DNA of 64,000 bases from Vibrio harveyi NBRC 15634 = ATCC 14126 = KCTC 12724 (GTDB lineage: Bacteria; Pseudomonadota; Gammaproteobacteria; Enterobacterales; Vibrionaceae), in contig NZ_BCUF01000016.1 of the NCBI RefSeq assembly GCF_001591145.1, positions 38,642 to 102,641 on the forward strand. The letters run 5' to 3'. Position numbers and translations under genes: made by a program. The notes under the pieces were generated by a model. The model was not told where the DNA came from and did no database searches. It saw only the letters and a list, made by a program, of their open reading frames with translations. Shown here piece by piece: positions 28,780 to 37,639 of the stretch; the stretch's first letter is position 1, and every line of letters starts with the position of its first letter.

Positions 28780-30036
28780 ATGTTGGTCAAGGAAGAAACT
28801 GGAAATCAAAATATAGCGATAGTAGGCGCGGGGATCATCGGCTTAGCGATTGGCTTAAAATTGCAGCAACAAGGGCATCAGGTGACGCTATTCGACCCGA
28901 ATGGCGTGGGAAATGGTTGCTCGAAAGGGAACGCTGGACATATTGCCACTGAGCAAGTTTTTCCACTCGCAACACCGGGTGTTATTCCTCAGTTACCTAA
29001 GATGTTATTGAACCCCAAAAGTCCAGTCTCTATCCGATGGCAAGATCTCCCTTCCACCATGGGTTGGATGCTTCGGTTCTTATCAAAAGCCAAACCATCG
29101 TCGACAGAACCTTCGACCAACGCCATCAAAAGTCTCAATTCAAGAGCAGTGAAAAGCTGGCAACAGCTGCTCGATTCCATCGAGAAAAAAGACCTGATCA
29201 AAATGGATGGCTCGTTATTGACCTTTGAAAGCGAGCGGCTGTTCGAACGTTATCAAAGTACGCTAGAAGAGCTAGAAAAACACGGCGTGAAGTATCAAGT
29301 TTGGACGCAGAAAACCATCCGTGAACAGCTTCCCGAAATCAGTCGCCAGGTTCGTCATGGCGTGTTTTTTCCTGAGACGGGACATACGTTAGACCCTTAT
29401 TCCATCTGCGTTGAGCTCTATGATGCATTTGAGAAGCAGGGTGGGACCATTGTTAATAAAACGATTGATGCTCTAAGTCAGTCTGGACAAGTGTTGGTGG
29501 AATCAAGTCAATATTCATTCGACCGTATCATCGTTGCTGCTGGGGTGCATTCCAAGCCTTTAGTGGAGCAATTAACTGGTATTTCTGTGCCTATTCAAGC
29601 CGAGCGAGGGTATCACTTGATGATGGATGATAAACGGCAAGCGTTGCCGTTTCCGATCAGCTCTGCCGACCGAAAATTCATCATGACGCCGATGGCGAGT
29701 GGGCTGCGTTTAGCGGGAACCGTGGAGTATGCACGCATAGAATCTCCCCCGAATATGAAGCGTGCCGAGATGCTGTATCAGCAAGGAGATGCGATGTTCG
29801 AAAGTGGATTAAACCCACTCAAGCAACAAGAGAAGTGGATGGGAAATCGACCATCAACAGTGGATTCGTTACCTGTGATTGACCAGATTTGCGAAGGAAA
29901 AGTGCTGCTGGCATTTGGGCATCAGCACCTTGGATTAACCCAAGCTGCAATCACTGCCGATCTCATTTTGGAGCTTGTTGAAGGTAAAAGCCCATCGGTT
30001 GATCTTTCACCATTTACGCTCAAGCGATTCGCTTAA
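28780..30036 (+). CDS. FAD-dependent D-hydroxyproline / D-amino-acid dehydrogenase
   Basis: A 418-residue DadA-like flavoprotein. The FAD-binding motif IAIVGAGIIGLAIGLKLQQQG is at the N-terminus; a GNAGHIATEQVFPLATPG segment and a C-terminal MGNRPSTVDSLPVIDQ and HLGLTQAAITADLI, typical of DadA relatives, follow. In this locus it should oxidise cis-4-hydroxy-D-proline to pyrroline-4-hydroxy-2-carboxylate, passing electrons to the membrane chain. It may also oxidise D-proline. GGAG lies before ATG 28780; the in-frame ATG 18 nt upstream lacks this. Confidence 0.86.
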   Translation: MLVKEETGNQNIAIVGAGIIGLAIGLKLQQQGHQVTLFDPNGVGNGCSKGNAGHIATEQVFPLATPGVIPQLPKMLLNPKSPVSIRWQDLPSTMGWMLRFLSKAKPSSTEPSTNAIKSLNSRAVKSWQQLLDSIEKKDLIKMDGSLLTFESERLFERYQSTLEELEKHGVKYQVWTQKTIREQLPEISRQVRHGVFFPETGHTLDPYSICVELYDAFEKQGGTIVNKTIDALSQSGQVLVESSQYSFDRIIVAAGVHSKPLVEQLTGISVPIQAERGYHLMMDDKRQALPFPISSADRKFIMTPMASGLRLAGTVEYARIESPPNMKRAEMLYQQGDAMFESGLNPLKQQEKWMGNRPSTVDSLPVIDQICEGKVLLAFGHQHLGLTQAAITADLILELVEGKSPSVDLSPFTLKRFA

Positions 30037-30054
30037 AAAATTTTAAGATTAAAT

Positions 30055-30066
30055 ATTGTATAAAAT
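30055..30066. promoter_or_regulatory. Putative GntR operator, copy 3 (ATTGTATAAAAT)
   Basis: Matches ATTGTATACAAT at 11 of 12 positions, about 90 bp upstream of the ABC binding-protein start codon. Confidence 0.58.
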
Positions 30067-30157
30067 ATATTTAATGCTAATGTTAACGAAAATTTAACAA
30101 TAAGGTGTCCAGCAGCCGTATCCGGATACCTCCAGAAAACGACCAAAGGAGTAAAAC

Positions 30158-31231
30158 ATGTCACGAATGACGAAAGCACCACTGGCGATGTTGATTTCAG
30201 GAATGCTGTTGGGGACCTCTGCATACGCAGAAGAGAAATTAACGATTGTGTCTTGGGGCGGTGCGTTTACCAAGAGCCAAGTTGAGGCGTACCACAAACC
30301 TTTTATCAAAAAGACGGGCGTTGAGATTGTCTCAGAAGACTTCAGTGGTGGTTTAGCCGAAATCAAAGCGCAAGTAGAAGCCAATAATGTGCGCTGGGAT
30401 CTGGTATCACTAGACAAGCCAGACATTGTACGCGGCTGTGCAGAAGGGCTGTTAGAGCCTGTTAATCCAAGTATTTTGCCGCCGGGTGCGGATGGCACGC
30501 CAGCAGAACAAGACTTCATTGAAGGGGCGATTCACGAATGCGCTATCAACTCGATTGTGGTTTCGACCGTACTTGCCGTCAATGAAGAGGCATTTAAAGG
30601 CAAAGCCGCACCAAGCAAGTTGACCGACCTTTTTGATTTGCAGAACTTTCCTGGTCGACGTGCGCTACAAAAGCAGCCTCAAGGTAACTTAGAGTGGGCG
30701 CTGTTAGCGGATGGCGTGAAGCCTGAAGAGGTTTATGCCTTGCTAGAGACTGAACAAGGGCGCGAGCGAGCATTTGCCAAGCTCGATACCATCAAATCAC
30801 AAGTGTTGTGGTGGACCACAGGTGCTCAGCCACCGCAAATGCTCGCCGACAAAGAAGTGGTAATAGCCTCGGCATTTAACGGTCGTATCCATAATGCCAG
30901 ACAAGATGAAGGTCAGCCATTTCGCATCATTTGGGATCACCAAATGGGATACATGAACGGCTGGGCGATTCCAAAAGGCAGTGCGCACACCAAGCTAGCG
31001 CTTGATTTCATTGCTTTTTCGTCGGGTACCAAGCCTTTAGCTGACCAAGCAAAATACGTTGCCTATGGTCCAACACGCAAGTCGTCATCGGCGCAAGTAA
31101 GTCCTGAGATTTTGGCAAACCTGCCTACCGCACCGCAGAACTTTAAAACAGCCTTTTTGATTAATGATGAGTGGTGGTCGGATTATGCCGATGAGCTCAA
31201 TGAAGAGTTTAACACTTGGCTGCTTAATTAG
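30158..31231 (+). CDS. ABC transporter substrate-binding protein (PotD-like)
   Basis: A 357-residue periplasmic binding protein of the polyamine/iron (PotD/extracellular family 1) group. The signal peptide MSRMTKAPLAMLISGMLLGTSAYA ends before EEKLTIVSWGG. Later landmarks are WDLVSLDKPDIVRGCAEGLLEPV and DHQMGYMNGWAIPKGSAHTKLA. It should deliver substrate to the ATPase and permeases encoded at 33354-36621; the break by two catabolic genes suggests that the substrate feeds that pathway, so hydroxyproline or a proline derivative rather than a polyamine. AAAGGAG precedes the ATG. Confidence 0.87.
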   Translation: MSRMTKAPLAMLISGMLLGTSAYAEEKLTIVSWGGAFTKSQVEAYHKPFIKKTGVEIVSEDFSGGLAEIKAQVEANNVRWDLVSLDKPDIVRGCAEGLLEPVNPSILPPGADGTPAEQDFIEGAIHECAINSIVVSTVLAVNEEAFKGKAAPSKLTDLFDLQNFPGRRALQKQPQGNLEWALLADGVKPEEVYALLETEQGRERAFAKLDTIKSQVLWWTTGAQPPQMLADKEVVIASAFNGRIHNARQDEGQPFRIIWDHQMGYMNGWAIPKGSAHTKLALDFIAFSSGTKPLADQAKYVAYGPTRKSSSAQVSPEILANLPTAPQNFKTAFLINDEWWSDYADELNEEFNTWLLN

Positions 31232-31336
31232 GCATTAACCAAGCGCTAGCTCAGTTGAGTGTTACCACTGAAGAGGCGGGCTTCATGACCAAAAGTTCCG
31301 CCTCTGATGTTCCCCCTTATTTGCTTTGGAGAAACC

Positions 31337-32308
31337 ATGAACGTTATCGATGCGCAGCAAGTTGCCAAGTGTTTGAGCATGAAGTCATTGATTGAAACCA
31401 TGCGAGAAACTTATGCCCAGCCAGCTGCTATTCCCCAACGAAGAGTGATGCCTTTGGAAGAAGGTAAGTATGAAGCATTCGCTTTGCTGCCTACATGGAA
31501 CCAAGACTTAATCGCGGTTAAAGCTTTTACCTATTTTCCGCAAAACCCAGCAGATGGCAAAGATACGCTGGCTTCCAAAATCTTGGTGTTTAAAAGAGAA
31601 GACGGTCAACCCGTTGCATTGGTCGATGGAAAAGTGCTGACCTTCTGGCGTACAGCGGCGGCGTCTGCGTTAGCTGCGGATTACCTAGCGCGTGAAAACG
31701 CTTCTCGGTTGCTGATATGCGGAACTGGCAATCTGGCACCATATTTTGCGTGGGCGTATGCCGCAGTTCGACCGCTTAAACAGGTTTATGTTTGGGGACG
31801 CAGCTTGGACAAAGCGATGACTACCGTCGATCGCATTGTCTCTTCGCCAGAGTATCAATCCTTGCCAATCGAACGTCAGTTTGCGGTGTCGGTGGTTGAG
31901 AGCGTCGATGAGACTCTTGAACACATTGATATCATTAGTTGTATAACCGCTTCCGCTACACCACTGTTTGATGGTGCAAAGGTTCTACCCGGCACACATA
32001 TCGACTTAGTGGGTAATCATGATTCGGATAAACGAGAGTGTGACTCGACAATTGTGCAGCGCGCACTGGTGTATGTCGATAGCCGTATCAATGTGTTAGC
32101 GGAAGCAGGGGATTTACTGATCCCAATCCAAGAGGGCGTGTTTAACGCCGAGCAGATTAAAGGAGAGTTGCCACAGCTTTGCGCCAAAGAAGTGAGAGCG
32201 CGTCAGAGTGATGAGGCGATCACCTTATACAAATCGGTGGGCAGTGCCTTAGCCGATTTAGCCGCCGTAAAAGCGGTATTGAAAGAAAGCGGCATCAGCC
32301 TAGTTTGA
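31337..32308 (+). CDS. Ornithine cyclodeaminase-family protein, likely pyrroline-2-carboxylate reductase
   Basis: A 323-residue protein of the ornithine cyclodeaminase/mu-crystallin family. The Rossmann part shows LLICGTGNLAPYFAWAYA and VWGRSLDKA; ASKILVFKREDGQPVALVDG and FWRTAAASALAADYLA come before it. In hydroxyproline loci this family usually reduces delta1-pyrroline-2-carboxylate to L-proline with NAD(P)H. Here that could salvage the product of D-proline oxidation by the upstream dehydrogenase. GGAG stands before ATG 31337; an in-frame ATG 30 nt earlier is less likely. It is part of the rightward transport/catabolic run. Confidence 0.8.
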   Translation: MNVIDAQQVAKCLSMKSLIETMRETYAQPAAIPQRRVMPLEEGKYEAFALLPTWNQDLIAVKAFTYFPQNPADGKDTLASKILVFKREDGQPVALVDGKVLTFWRTAAASALAADYLARENASRLLICGTGNLAPYFAWAYAAVRPLKQVYVWGRSLDKAMTTVDRIVSSPEYQSLPIERQFAVSVVESVDETLEHIDIISCITASATPLFDGAKVLPGTHIDLVGNHDSDKRECDSTIVQRALVYVDSRINVLAEAGDLLIPIQEGVFNAEQIKGELPQLCAKEVRARQSDEAITLYKSVGSALADLAAVKAVLKESGISLV

Positions 32309-32330
32309 GCATTTTTGCTCGCCTTTTTAA

Positions 32331-32342
32331 ATTGCATACAAT
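32331..32342. promoter_or_regulatory. Putative GntR operator, copy 4 (ATTGCATACAAT)
   Basis: Matches ATTGTATACAAT at 11 of 12 positions, 22 bp upstream of the deaminase start codon and close to a possible start-site region. Confidence 0.58.
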
Positions 32343-32364
32343 ATACATATAGGGAAGGAAGTCC

Positions 32365-33279
32365 ATGAAAGTAGAATGGAAAGGTGTCTATCCAGCGGTC
32401 AGTACTCAGTTTCGTCACGATCAGTCAATTGATTTAGATGCAACACAAACCGTTATCGATAACCAAATTAAGGATGGCGTCAACGGCATCATCTGTTTGG
32501 GTACAGTAGGAGAAAACTGCGCCTTGTATCCAGAAGAAAAACGTCAGGTATTGCAGGCAGCACAAGAAGTGGTCAATGGTCGTGTACCTTTGATTGCTGG
32601 TACGGCAGAGTCCATTACCACTGCAGCGATTGACTATATGCAAGACGCTCAAAAAATCGGTATTGATGGCTGTATGGTGATGCCTGCAATGGTGTACCGC
32701 ACGTCAGAAAGCGAAACCTTTGATTACTACCGCACTTTGGCGCAAGCAACTCCAGAAATGCCAATCATGATTTACAACAACCCAGTTTCTTACGGTGTGG
32801 ATGTCAATCTCGACATCATGGCGAAACTGGCTGAATTTGAAAGCATTGTGGCGGTGAAAGAGTCCACCACGGATACGCGCCGCATTACAGAACTCTACAA
32901 CCAATTTGACGATCGCTTTACCGTGTTCAGCGGCGTTGATGACATTGCGCTTGAATCACTGATGCTTGGTGCAACAGGCTGGATCTCTGGCTTGACCAAT
33001 GCATTCCCTGAAGAGTCAGTAGCGATTTACAAGTTGGCAAGTCAAGGTCGTTACGCAGAAGCGTTGGAGATTTACCGCTGGTTCCTACCATTGCTGCGTT
33101 TAGACACCATCCCGACTTTGGTTCAGTGCATCAAGTTGGCAGAGCAAGTGTGCGGACGCGGCTCTGAGCAAGTTCGTGCCCCTCGTCAAATCTTGCAAGG
33201 CGCAGAGCGTGAACAGGTGATTCAATTGGTCGAGCATGCGCTTGCTACTCGTCTAGATCTAACTAAATACAATCTATAA
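32365..33279 (+). CDS. Dihydrodipicolinate synthase-family deaminase (pyrroline-4-hydroxy-2-carboxylate deaminase)
   Basis: A 304-residue class I aldolase-fold protein. The Schiff-base lysine is Lys 165 in VAVKESTTD, the Tyr is in MIYNNPVSYG, and GTVGENCALYPEEK is the substrate loop region. In hydroxyproline pathways this family converts pyrroline-4-hydroxy-2-carboxylate to alpha-ketoglutarate semialdehyde plus ammonia, which the dehydrogenase at 26117 would then oxidise. The fold alone could also mean a lyase on other 2-keto acids; the neighbours decide. AAGGAAG precedes the ATG. Confidence 0.85.
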   Translation: MKVEWKGVYPAVSTQFRHDQSIDLDATQTVIDNQIKDGVNGIICLGTVGENCALYPEEKRQVLQAAQEVVNGRVPLIAGTAESITTAAIDYMQDAQKIGIDGCMVMPAMVYRTSESETFDYYRTLAQATPEMPIMIYNNPVSYGVDVNLDIMAKLAEFESIVAVKESTTDTRRITELYNQFDDRFTVFSGVDDIALESLMLGATGWISGLTNAFPEESVAIYKLASQGRYAEALEIYRWFLPLLRLDTIPTLVQCIKLAEQVCGRGSEQVRAPRQILQGAEREQVIQLVEHALATRLDLTKYNL

Positions 33280-33353
33280 CCAAGCTGCTTAGCAGGGCGT
33301 TAACTGACGCTCTGCTTATTCTTGATGTTCAAAAAAGTGAGAGGAGGGAAGCC

Positions 33354-34493
33354 ATGAATTCGGCGAACAAGGACTATGTCAGCTTTCAACACGTTAAGAA
33401 AACCTACGATGGCACCAACTTGGTTGTAAAAGATTTTAACTTAGATATTGCCCCCGGTGAGTTTGTCACCATGCTTGGACCTTCCGGTTCGGGCAAAACC
33501 ACGTGCTTAATGATGCTTGCCGGGTTTGAAACTGCCACTGGCGGCGAAATTTATATTGATGGCGTACCGGTGAATAACCTTGCTCCGCACAAGCGAGACA
33601 TCGGCATGGTATTTCAAAACTATGCGCTTTTTCCTCATATGACCATTGCAGAAAACCTTGCCTTTCCGTTAAAGGTACGCAAGCTCGACAGTGAAACCAT
33701 CGAGAGTAAAGTGCAAAGCGCATTAGACATGGTGGAGCTAGGGCACGTTGCCAGTCGTTATCCCAAGCAGTTATCTGGCGGTCAGCAACAGCGCGTTGCA
33801 CTCGCAAGAGCGTTGGTGTTCGAGCCAAAACTTGTGTTGATGGATGAGCCGTTAGGTGCGTTGGATAAGCAGCTTCGCGAGCAAATGCAGATGGAAATAA
33901 AGCATCTTCACGAAAAGCTCGGCATCACCATCTTGTACGTAACGCACGATCAAGATGAAGCGCTGACGATGTCTGATCGGATTGCGGTATTTAACCATGG
34001 CGAAGTGCAACAATTGGCGCCGCCAACTGAGTTGTACGAATCGCCAAGCAATGCGTTTGTGGCGCAGTTTATTGGCGAGAACAATCAACTTACCGGTATT
34101 GTAAACACGTTAGGTGCTGCTAGCTGCCAAGTGCAGGTCGGGAAAGCGGCATTCAATGCGAAACCAGTAAGAGTTACAGGGCGAGGGCAGCGTACCACGC
34201 TTTCGATTCGACCTGAAAAAATTATCCTTCAGTCTGATGGCGACCTGTGTGATAACCAAGTTTCCGGTATCCTGCGTGAGCTGATTTACCATGGTGATCA
34301 TTATCGTTTAGTGGTTGACGTCGAGACAGTCGGCAAACTCGTCGTCAAAGTACCAAATGACAATCGCACCCATCTCTCACTTACTCCCGGCGCACAATGC
34401 TGCATCGGCTGGCAAAGTGAAGATTGCCACGCCCTTGATTGCTCACAACCTCAATTTCAACCGCAAACGGAATGCAATGAGGAGGCAGCATGA
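33354..34493 (+). CDS. ABC transporter ATPase, PotA-like
   Basis: A 379-residue importer ATPase of the polyamine/putative iron type. Walker A GPSGSGKTT, signature LSGGQQQRVALARAL, Walker B LVLMDEPLGALD and switch His in YVTHDQDEALTMSD are intact. After residue 240 comes a TOBE-type regulatory domain (FVAQFIGENNQLTG to the end). GAGGAGGGA precedes the ATG. The stop overlaps the next permease gene by four bases (ATGA). Confidence 0.92.
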   Translation: MNSANKDYVSFQHVKKTYDGTNLVVKDFNLDIAPGEFVTMLGPSGSGKTTCLMMLAGFETATGGEIYIDGVPVNNLAPHKRDIGMVFQNYALFPHMTIAENLAFPLKVRKLDSETIESKVQSALDMVELGHVASRYPKQLSGGQQQRVALARALVFEPKLVLMDEPLGALDKQLREQMQMEIKHLHEKLGITILYVTHDQDEALTMSDRIAVFNHGEVQQLAPPTELYESPSNAFVAQFIGENNQLTGIVNTLGAASCQVQVGKAAFNAKPVRVTGRGQRTTLSIRPEKIILQSDGDLCDNQVSGILRELIYHGDHYRLVVDVETVGKLVVKVPNDNRTHLSLTPGAQCCIGWQSEDCHALDCSQPQFQPQTECNEEAA

Positions 34494-35770
34494 GTCGAGA
34501 GCTAACCTCGTTGGACTCGGTATTGGAAATCGAGCGCCAAGTTCATGAGCAAGAACACGATCTCAAAGCTCAGCTGCAAAAAGCAGAACGTAGAAAAACC
34601 ATTCGCTCGATCATGCTTACTGTGCCCTTGGTGTGTTTCATTTTGCTCACCTTTGCATTTCCCATCTTAGAAATGCTGTATCGCAGTGTCGACAATCGAG
34701 CCATACCACAAGCATTACCAGACACTATTCAAGCGCTAGAAAGTTGGGACTATCGCGGTCAGCCGCACCCAGAAGTAATCACTGCGTTTTCTCATGAGCT
34801 ATTGGCTTTGTATCAAAGCAAAACGCTGCCAAAAATCGCTAATCGCATGAATATTGAAGTTTCCGGAATGCGCAGCTTAATGATGAAAACCGGGAGAAAG
34901 TTATCTCGTCTTGAGTCATTGCCAGCATCGATGACAGAGTTATCTAAGCTAGATAAGCGCTGGGCAGAAACTAAGTATTGGGCGGCGTTTAAGAACCTCA
35001 GTGGTGCCATTACATTGAGCCACTATTTAGCGGCATTAGACATGCAAGTGAATGAGTTTGGTGAAATTGAAGCGCAACCAGAAAAACGCCAGATCTACGT
35101 CGACCTTTTCTTTAAAACCTTTTGGATGTCGGTCTTAATCACGCTCATTTGTTTGGTGATGGCATACCCAGTAGCGTACTTGTTAGCAAATTTACCAGAC
35201 AAGCGCGCAAACCTATTACTGATCGTTGTTCTTCTACCATTTTGGACTTCGCTACTTGTCCGGACCACGTCTTGGATTGTGTTGTTGCAAAACCAAGGTG
35301 TGATTAATGACTTACTGATTTGGTCTGGCTTAACGTCGGAACGGATTCAAATGATCCACAATACGTTTGGCACCGTGGTATCGATGGTTCACATCCTTTT
35401 GCCGTTTATGATTTTACCGCTCTACAGCGTGATGAAGGGCATTAGTCCGACTTACTTTCGTGCGGCTCGTTCACTTGGTGCCACGCCTTTGGTGGCGTTC
35501 ACCAAAGTTTATATGCCGCTGACGCTACCCGGTATTGGCGCAGGTGCGTTGTTGACCTTCATTCTTTCCATTGGTTTTTACATCACACCGGCATTGGTTG
35601 GCGGACGAAGCGGACAGATGATTTCCAACATGATTGCTTATCACATGCAAACCTCGTTGAACTGGGGCATGGCAGGGGCTTTAGGCGGTCTATTGTTGTT
35701 TGTGGTGTTAGCGCTGTTTTATGTGTTCAACCGCGTCGTGGGCATTAATAATATCAAGGTAGGAGGGTAA
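34490..35770 (+). CDS. ABC transporter permease, PotB-like with a large loop
   Basis: A 426-residue permease, well above the roughly 285 residues of typical PotB. An N-terminal charged helix (about residues 1-38) leads to the first membrane span (about 40-62). A hydrophilic stretch of about 140 residues then precedes the usual five-span core starting near FFKTFWMSVLITLICLVM. The EAA-type ATPase contact loop is YFRAARSLGATPLVAFTKVYMP. The large insert should be periplasmic and could dock the binding protein. It is coupled to the ATPase gene by ATGA overlap. Confidence 0.88.
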   Translation: MSRELTSLDSVLEIERQVHEQEHDLKAQLQKAERRKTIRSIMLTVPLVCFILLTFAFPILEMLYRSVDNRAIPQALPDTIQALESWDYRGQPHPEVITAFSHELLALYQSKTLPKIANRMNIEVSGMRSLMMKTGRKLSRLESLPASMTELSKLDKRWAETKYWAAFKNLSGAITLSHYLAALDMQVNEFGEIEAQPEKRQIYVDLFFKTFWMSVLITLICLVMAYPVAYLLANLPDKRANLLLIVVLLPFWTSLLVRTTSWIVLLQNQGVINDLLIWSGLTSERIQMIHNTFGTVVSMVHILLPFMILPLYSVMKGISPTYFRAARSLGATPLVAFTKVYMPLTLPGIGAGALLTFILSIGFYITPALVGGRSGQMISNMIAYHMQTSLNWGMAGALGGLLLFVVLALFYVFNRVVGINNIKVGG

Positions 35771-35772
35771 TC

Positions 35773-36621
35773 ATGGGTTTGCCGAATTATGCATCCAAAG
35801 GCGAGAGAGTTGCCTACGCTGGGTATTTGGTCTTTTGCGGCTTGGTGCTGTTTTTCCTTATTGCACCGATTTTAACCATCATTCCTCTATCGTTTAATGC
35901 CACACCTTATTTTACCTTTACAGAGGGCATGCTGAATCTCGATCCCGAGGCATATTCAGTGCGTTGGTACCACGAGATGTTCACTAACGAGCAGTGGTTG
36001 TTAGCGCTCAAGAACAGCACCTTCATTGCTTTGATGGCGACTTTGATTGCCACAGCGCTTGGCACATTAGCGGCACTAGGGTTAGCCAGCAGTAATTTGC
36101 CGTTTCGCAATGCCATTATGGCGCTACTGATCTCGCCAATGATTGTTCCGGTGATCATTTCGGCGGCAGCTATGTATTTCTTCTATACGCGCTTAGGACT
36201 GTCCCAAACCTACATCGGCATCATTTTGGCTCACGCTGCACTTGGTACACCGTTTGTGGTGATCACGGTAACGGCAACACTGAGTGGTTTTGACCACAGC
36301 TTAGTTAAAGCCGCTGCCAGCCTTGGAGCGAATCCGGTGTATACCTTCAGACATGTGACGTTTCCTCTAATTCGTCCGGGTATGATCTCCGGCGGCTTGT
36401 TTGCTTTTGGTACTTCGTTTGATGAAGTGGTGGTCGCGTTGTTCTTAACGGGAGCGGAGCAAAAAACCGTACCAAGGCAAATGTGGTCGGGTATTCGCGA
36501 GCAAATCAGTCCGACTATACTTGCTGTCGCGACACTGTTGATTTTTATGTCGGTGTGTCTGCTCGTCACGCTAGAAATACTGCGCAGACGAAACGTGCGT
36601 ATCCGCGGCATTCAAGAATAA
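35773..36621 (+). CDS. ABC transporter permease, PotC-like
   Basis: A 282-residue permease with six spans. The ATPase contact loop is LVKAAASLGANPVYTFRHVTFPLI. It pairs with the preceding permease, starting only 2 bp after its stop with AGGAGG before the ATG. Together with the binding protein at 30158 and the ATPase this forms a complete importer. Confidence 0.92.
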   Translation: MGLPNYASKGERVAYAGYLVFCGLVLFFLIAPILTIIPLSFNATPYFTFTEGMLNLDPEAYSVRWYHEMFTNEQWLLALKNSTFIALMATLIATALGTLAALGLASSNLPFRNAIMALLISPMIVPVIISAAAMYFFYTRLGLSQTYIGIILAHAALGTPFVVITVTATLSGFDHSLVKAAASLGANPVYTFRHVTFPLIRPGMISGGLFAFGTSFDEVVVALFLTGAEQKTVPRQMWSGIREQISPTILAVATLLIFMSVCLLVTLEILRRRNVRIRGIQE

Positions 36622-36698
36622 ATCTGGTTAAAGCAACAAGCCATTTTGCGGTTACCCTGAGCTTTCTCTGCAAAGAATTACTCACTTTTTGACCGAAT

Positions 36699-36722
36699 GC
36701 GCCTCCTTGTGGGCGCTTTTTT
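36699..36722 (+). terminator. Rho-independent terminator after the ABC operon
   Basis: GCGCC (36699-36703) pairs with GGCGC (36712-36716), followed by six T. It closes the hydroxyproline/transport run about 80 bp after the last permease gene. Confidence 0.8.
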
Positions 36723-36844
36723 CGTTGAATACTGACGCTTTGCTCAGTTATGAGAGCTCGTACTTTCAAACCGGACTTTTGTCCTGAAACTTTATCCTGC
36801 TTCCTCATTATGATTGCGCCATCAGAACGAACGAGGAAAACATT

Positions 36845-37552
36845 ATGACTGCTCATATCGCAGGTTCTGCAGAAGATTTTGCTTCAACTGTTATCATGCC
36901 GGGCGATCCGCTACGCGCGAAATACATCGCTGAAACCTACCTAGATGATGCCAAACTGGTTACGGACATTCGTAACATGCTGGGCTACACCGGTTATTAC
37001 AAAGGTCAGCGCATTTCAGTGATGGGGCACGGCATGGGCATTCCATCAATGGTGCTTTATGGTCACGAGCTGATTAATGACTTTGGTGTGAAACGCATCA
37101 TCCGAATCGGTAGCATCGGCGCGACGCAAAAAGACGTTCACATGCGTGACGTTATCCTAGCCCAAGCGGCAGGCACAGATTCACCGACGAATGCTAAGCG
37201 CAGCAGTGGCTACCATATGGCAACGTCTGCAACGTTTGAACTTCTGCATAACGCTTACATGTCAGCGAAAGAGAAGGGCATTGATGTCAAAGTGGGTAAC
37301 ATCTTCACAGGCGATCTTTACTACGATCCGGATGAAGACATGATTCCAGCCCTAGAGCGCTTTGGGGTGCTTGGTGTGGATATGGAAGTAGCGGGCTTGT
37401 ATGGCTTGGCGCACCAATTCGGCATTGAATCGCTGGCGATTTTGACCGTGTCTGATCACTGCATTACTGGCGAAGAAACCACAGCAGAAGAGCGTCAGCT
37501 TTCTTTCAACAACATGATTGAAATTGCGCTAGAAACTGCGATTAAAGCTTAA
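36845..37552 (+). CDS. deoD: Purine-nucleoside phosphorylase
   Basis: DeoD cleaves purine (deoxy)nucleosides with phosphate to base and (deoxy)ribose 1-phosphate. The 235-residue hexameric-type enzyme begins with a His near the N-terminus and VIMPGDPLRAKYIAETYL, followed by GHGMGIPSMVLYGHEL, RIGSIGATQ, GVDMEVAGLYGLA (the ribose-binding Met-Glu) and TVSDHCITGEETTAEER. The purine-binding Asp is in SDHC. GAGGAAAA precedes the ATG. It is probably transcribed with the TsgA-like carrier downstream. Confidence 0.93.
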   Translation: MTAHIAGSAEDFASTVIMPGDPLRAKYIAETYLDDAKLVTDIRNMLGYTGYYKGQRISVMGHGMGIPSMVLYGHELINDFGVKRIIRIGSIGATQKDVHMRDVILAQAAGTDSPTNAKRSSGYHMATSATFELLHNAYMSAKEKGIDVKVGNIFTGDLYYDPDEDMIPALERFGVLGVDMEVAGLYGLAHQFGIESLAILTVSDHCITGEETTAEERQLSFNNMIEIALETAIKA

Positions 37553-37639
37553 CCCTACAATTAAGTTTTCTTTGAGAGCTGGCTCGCTGGCTCTCTCTAA
37601 TACTAAGAACATCTATCTCATGAGCCCTTGGAGTGAATT

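Noticed and set aside
37574..37595. GAGAGC...GCTCTC hairpin after deoD as a terminator
   Set aside because: The stem is short and no T run follows, so readthrough into the MFS gene is more likely than termination.
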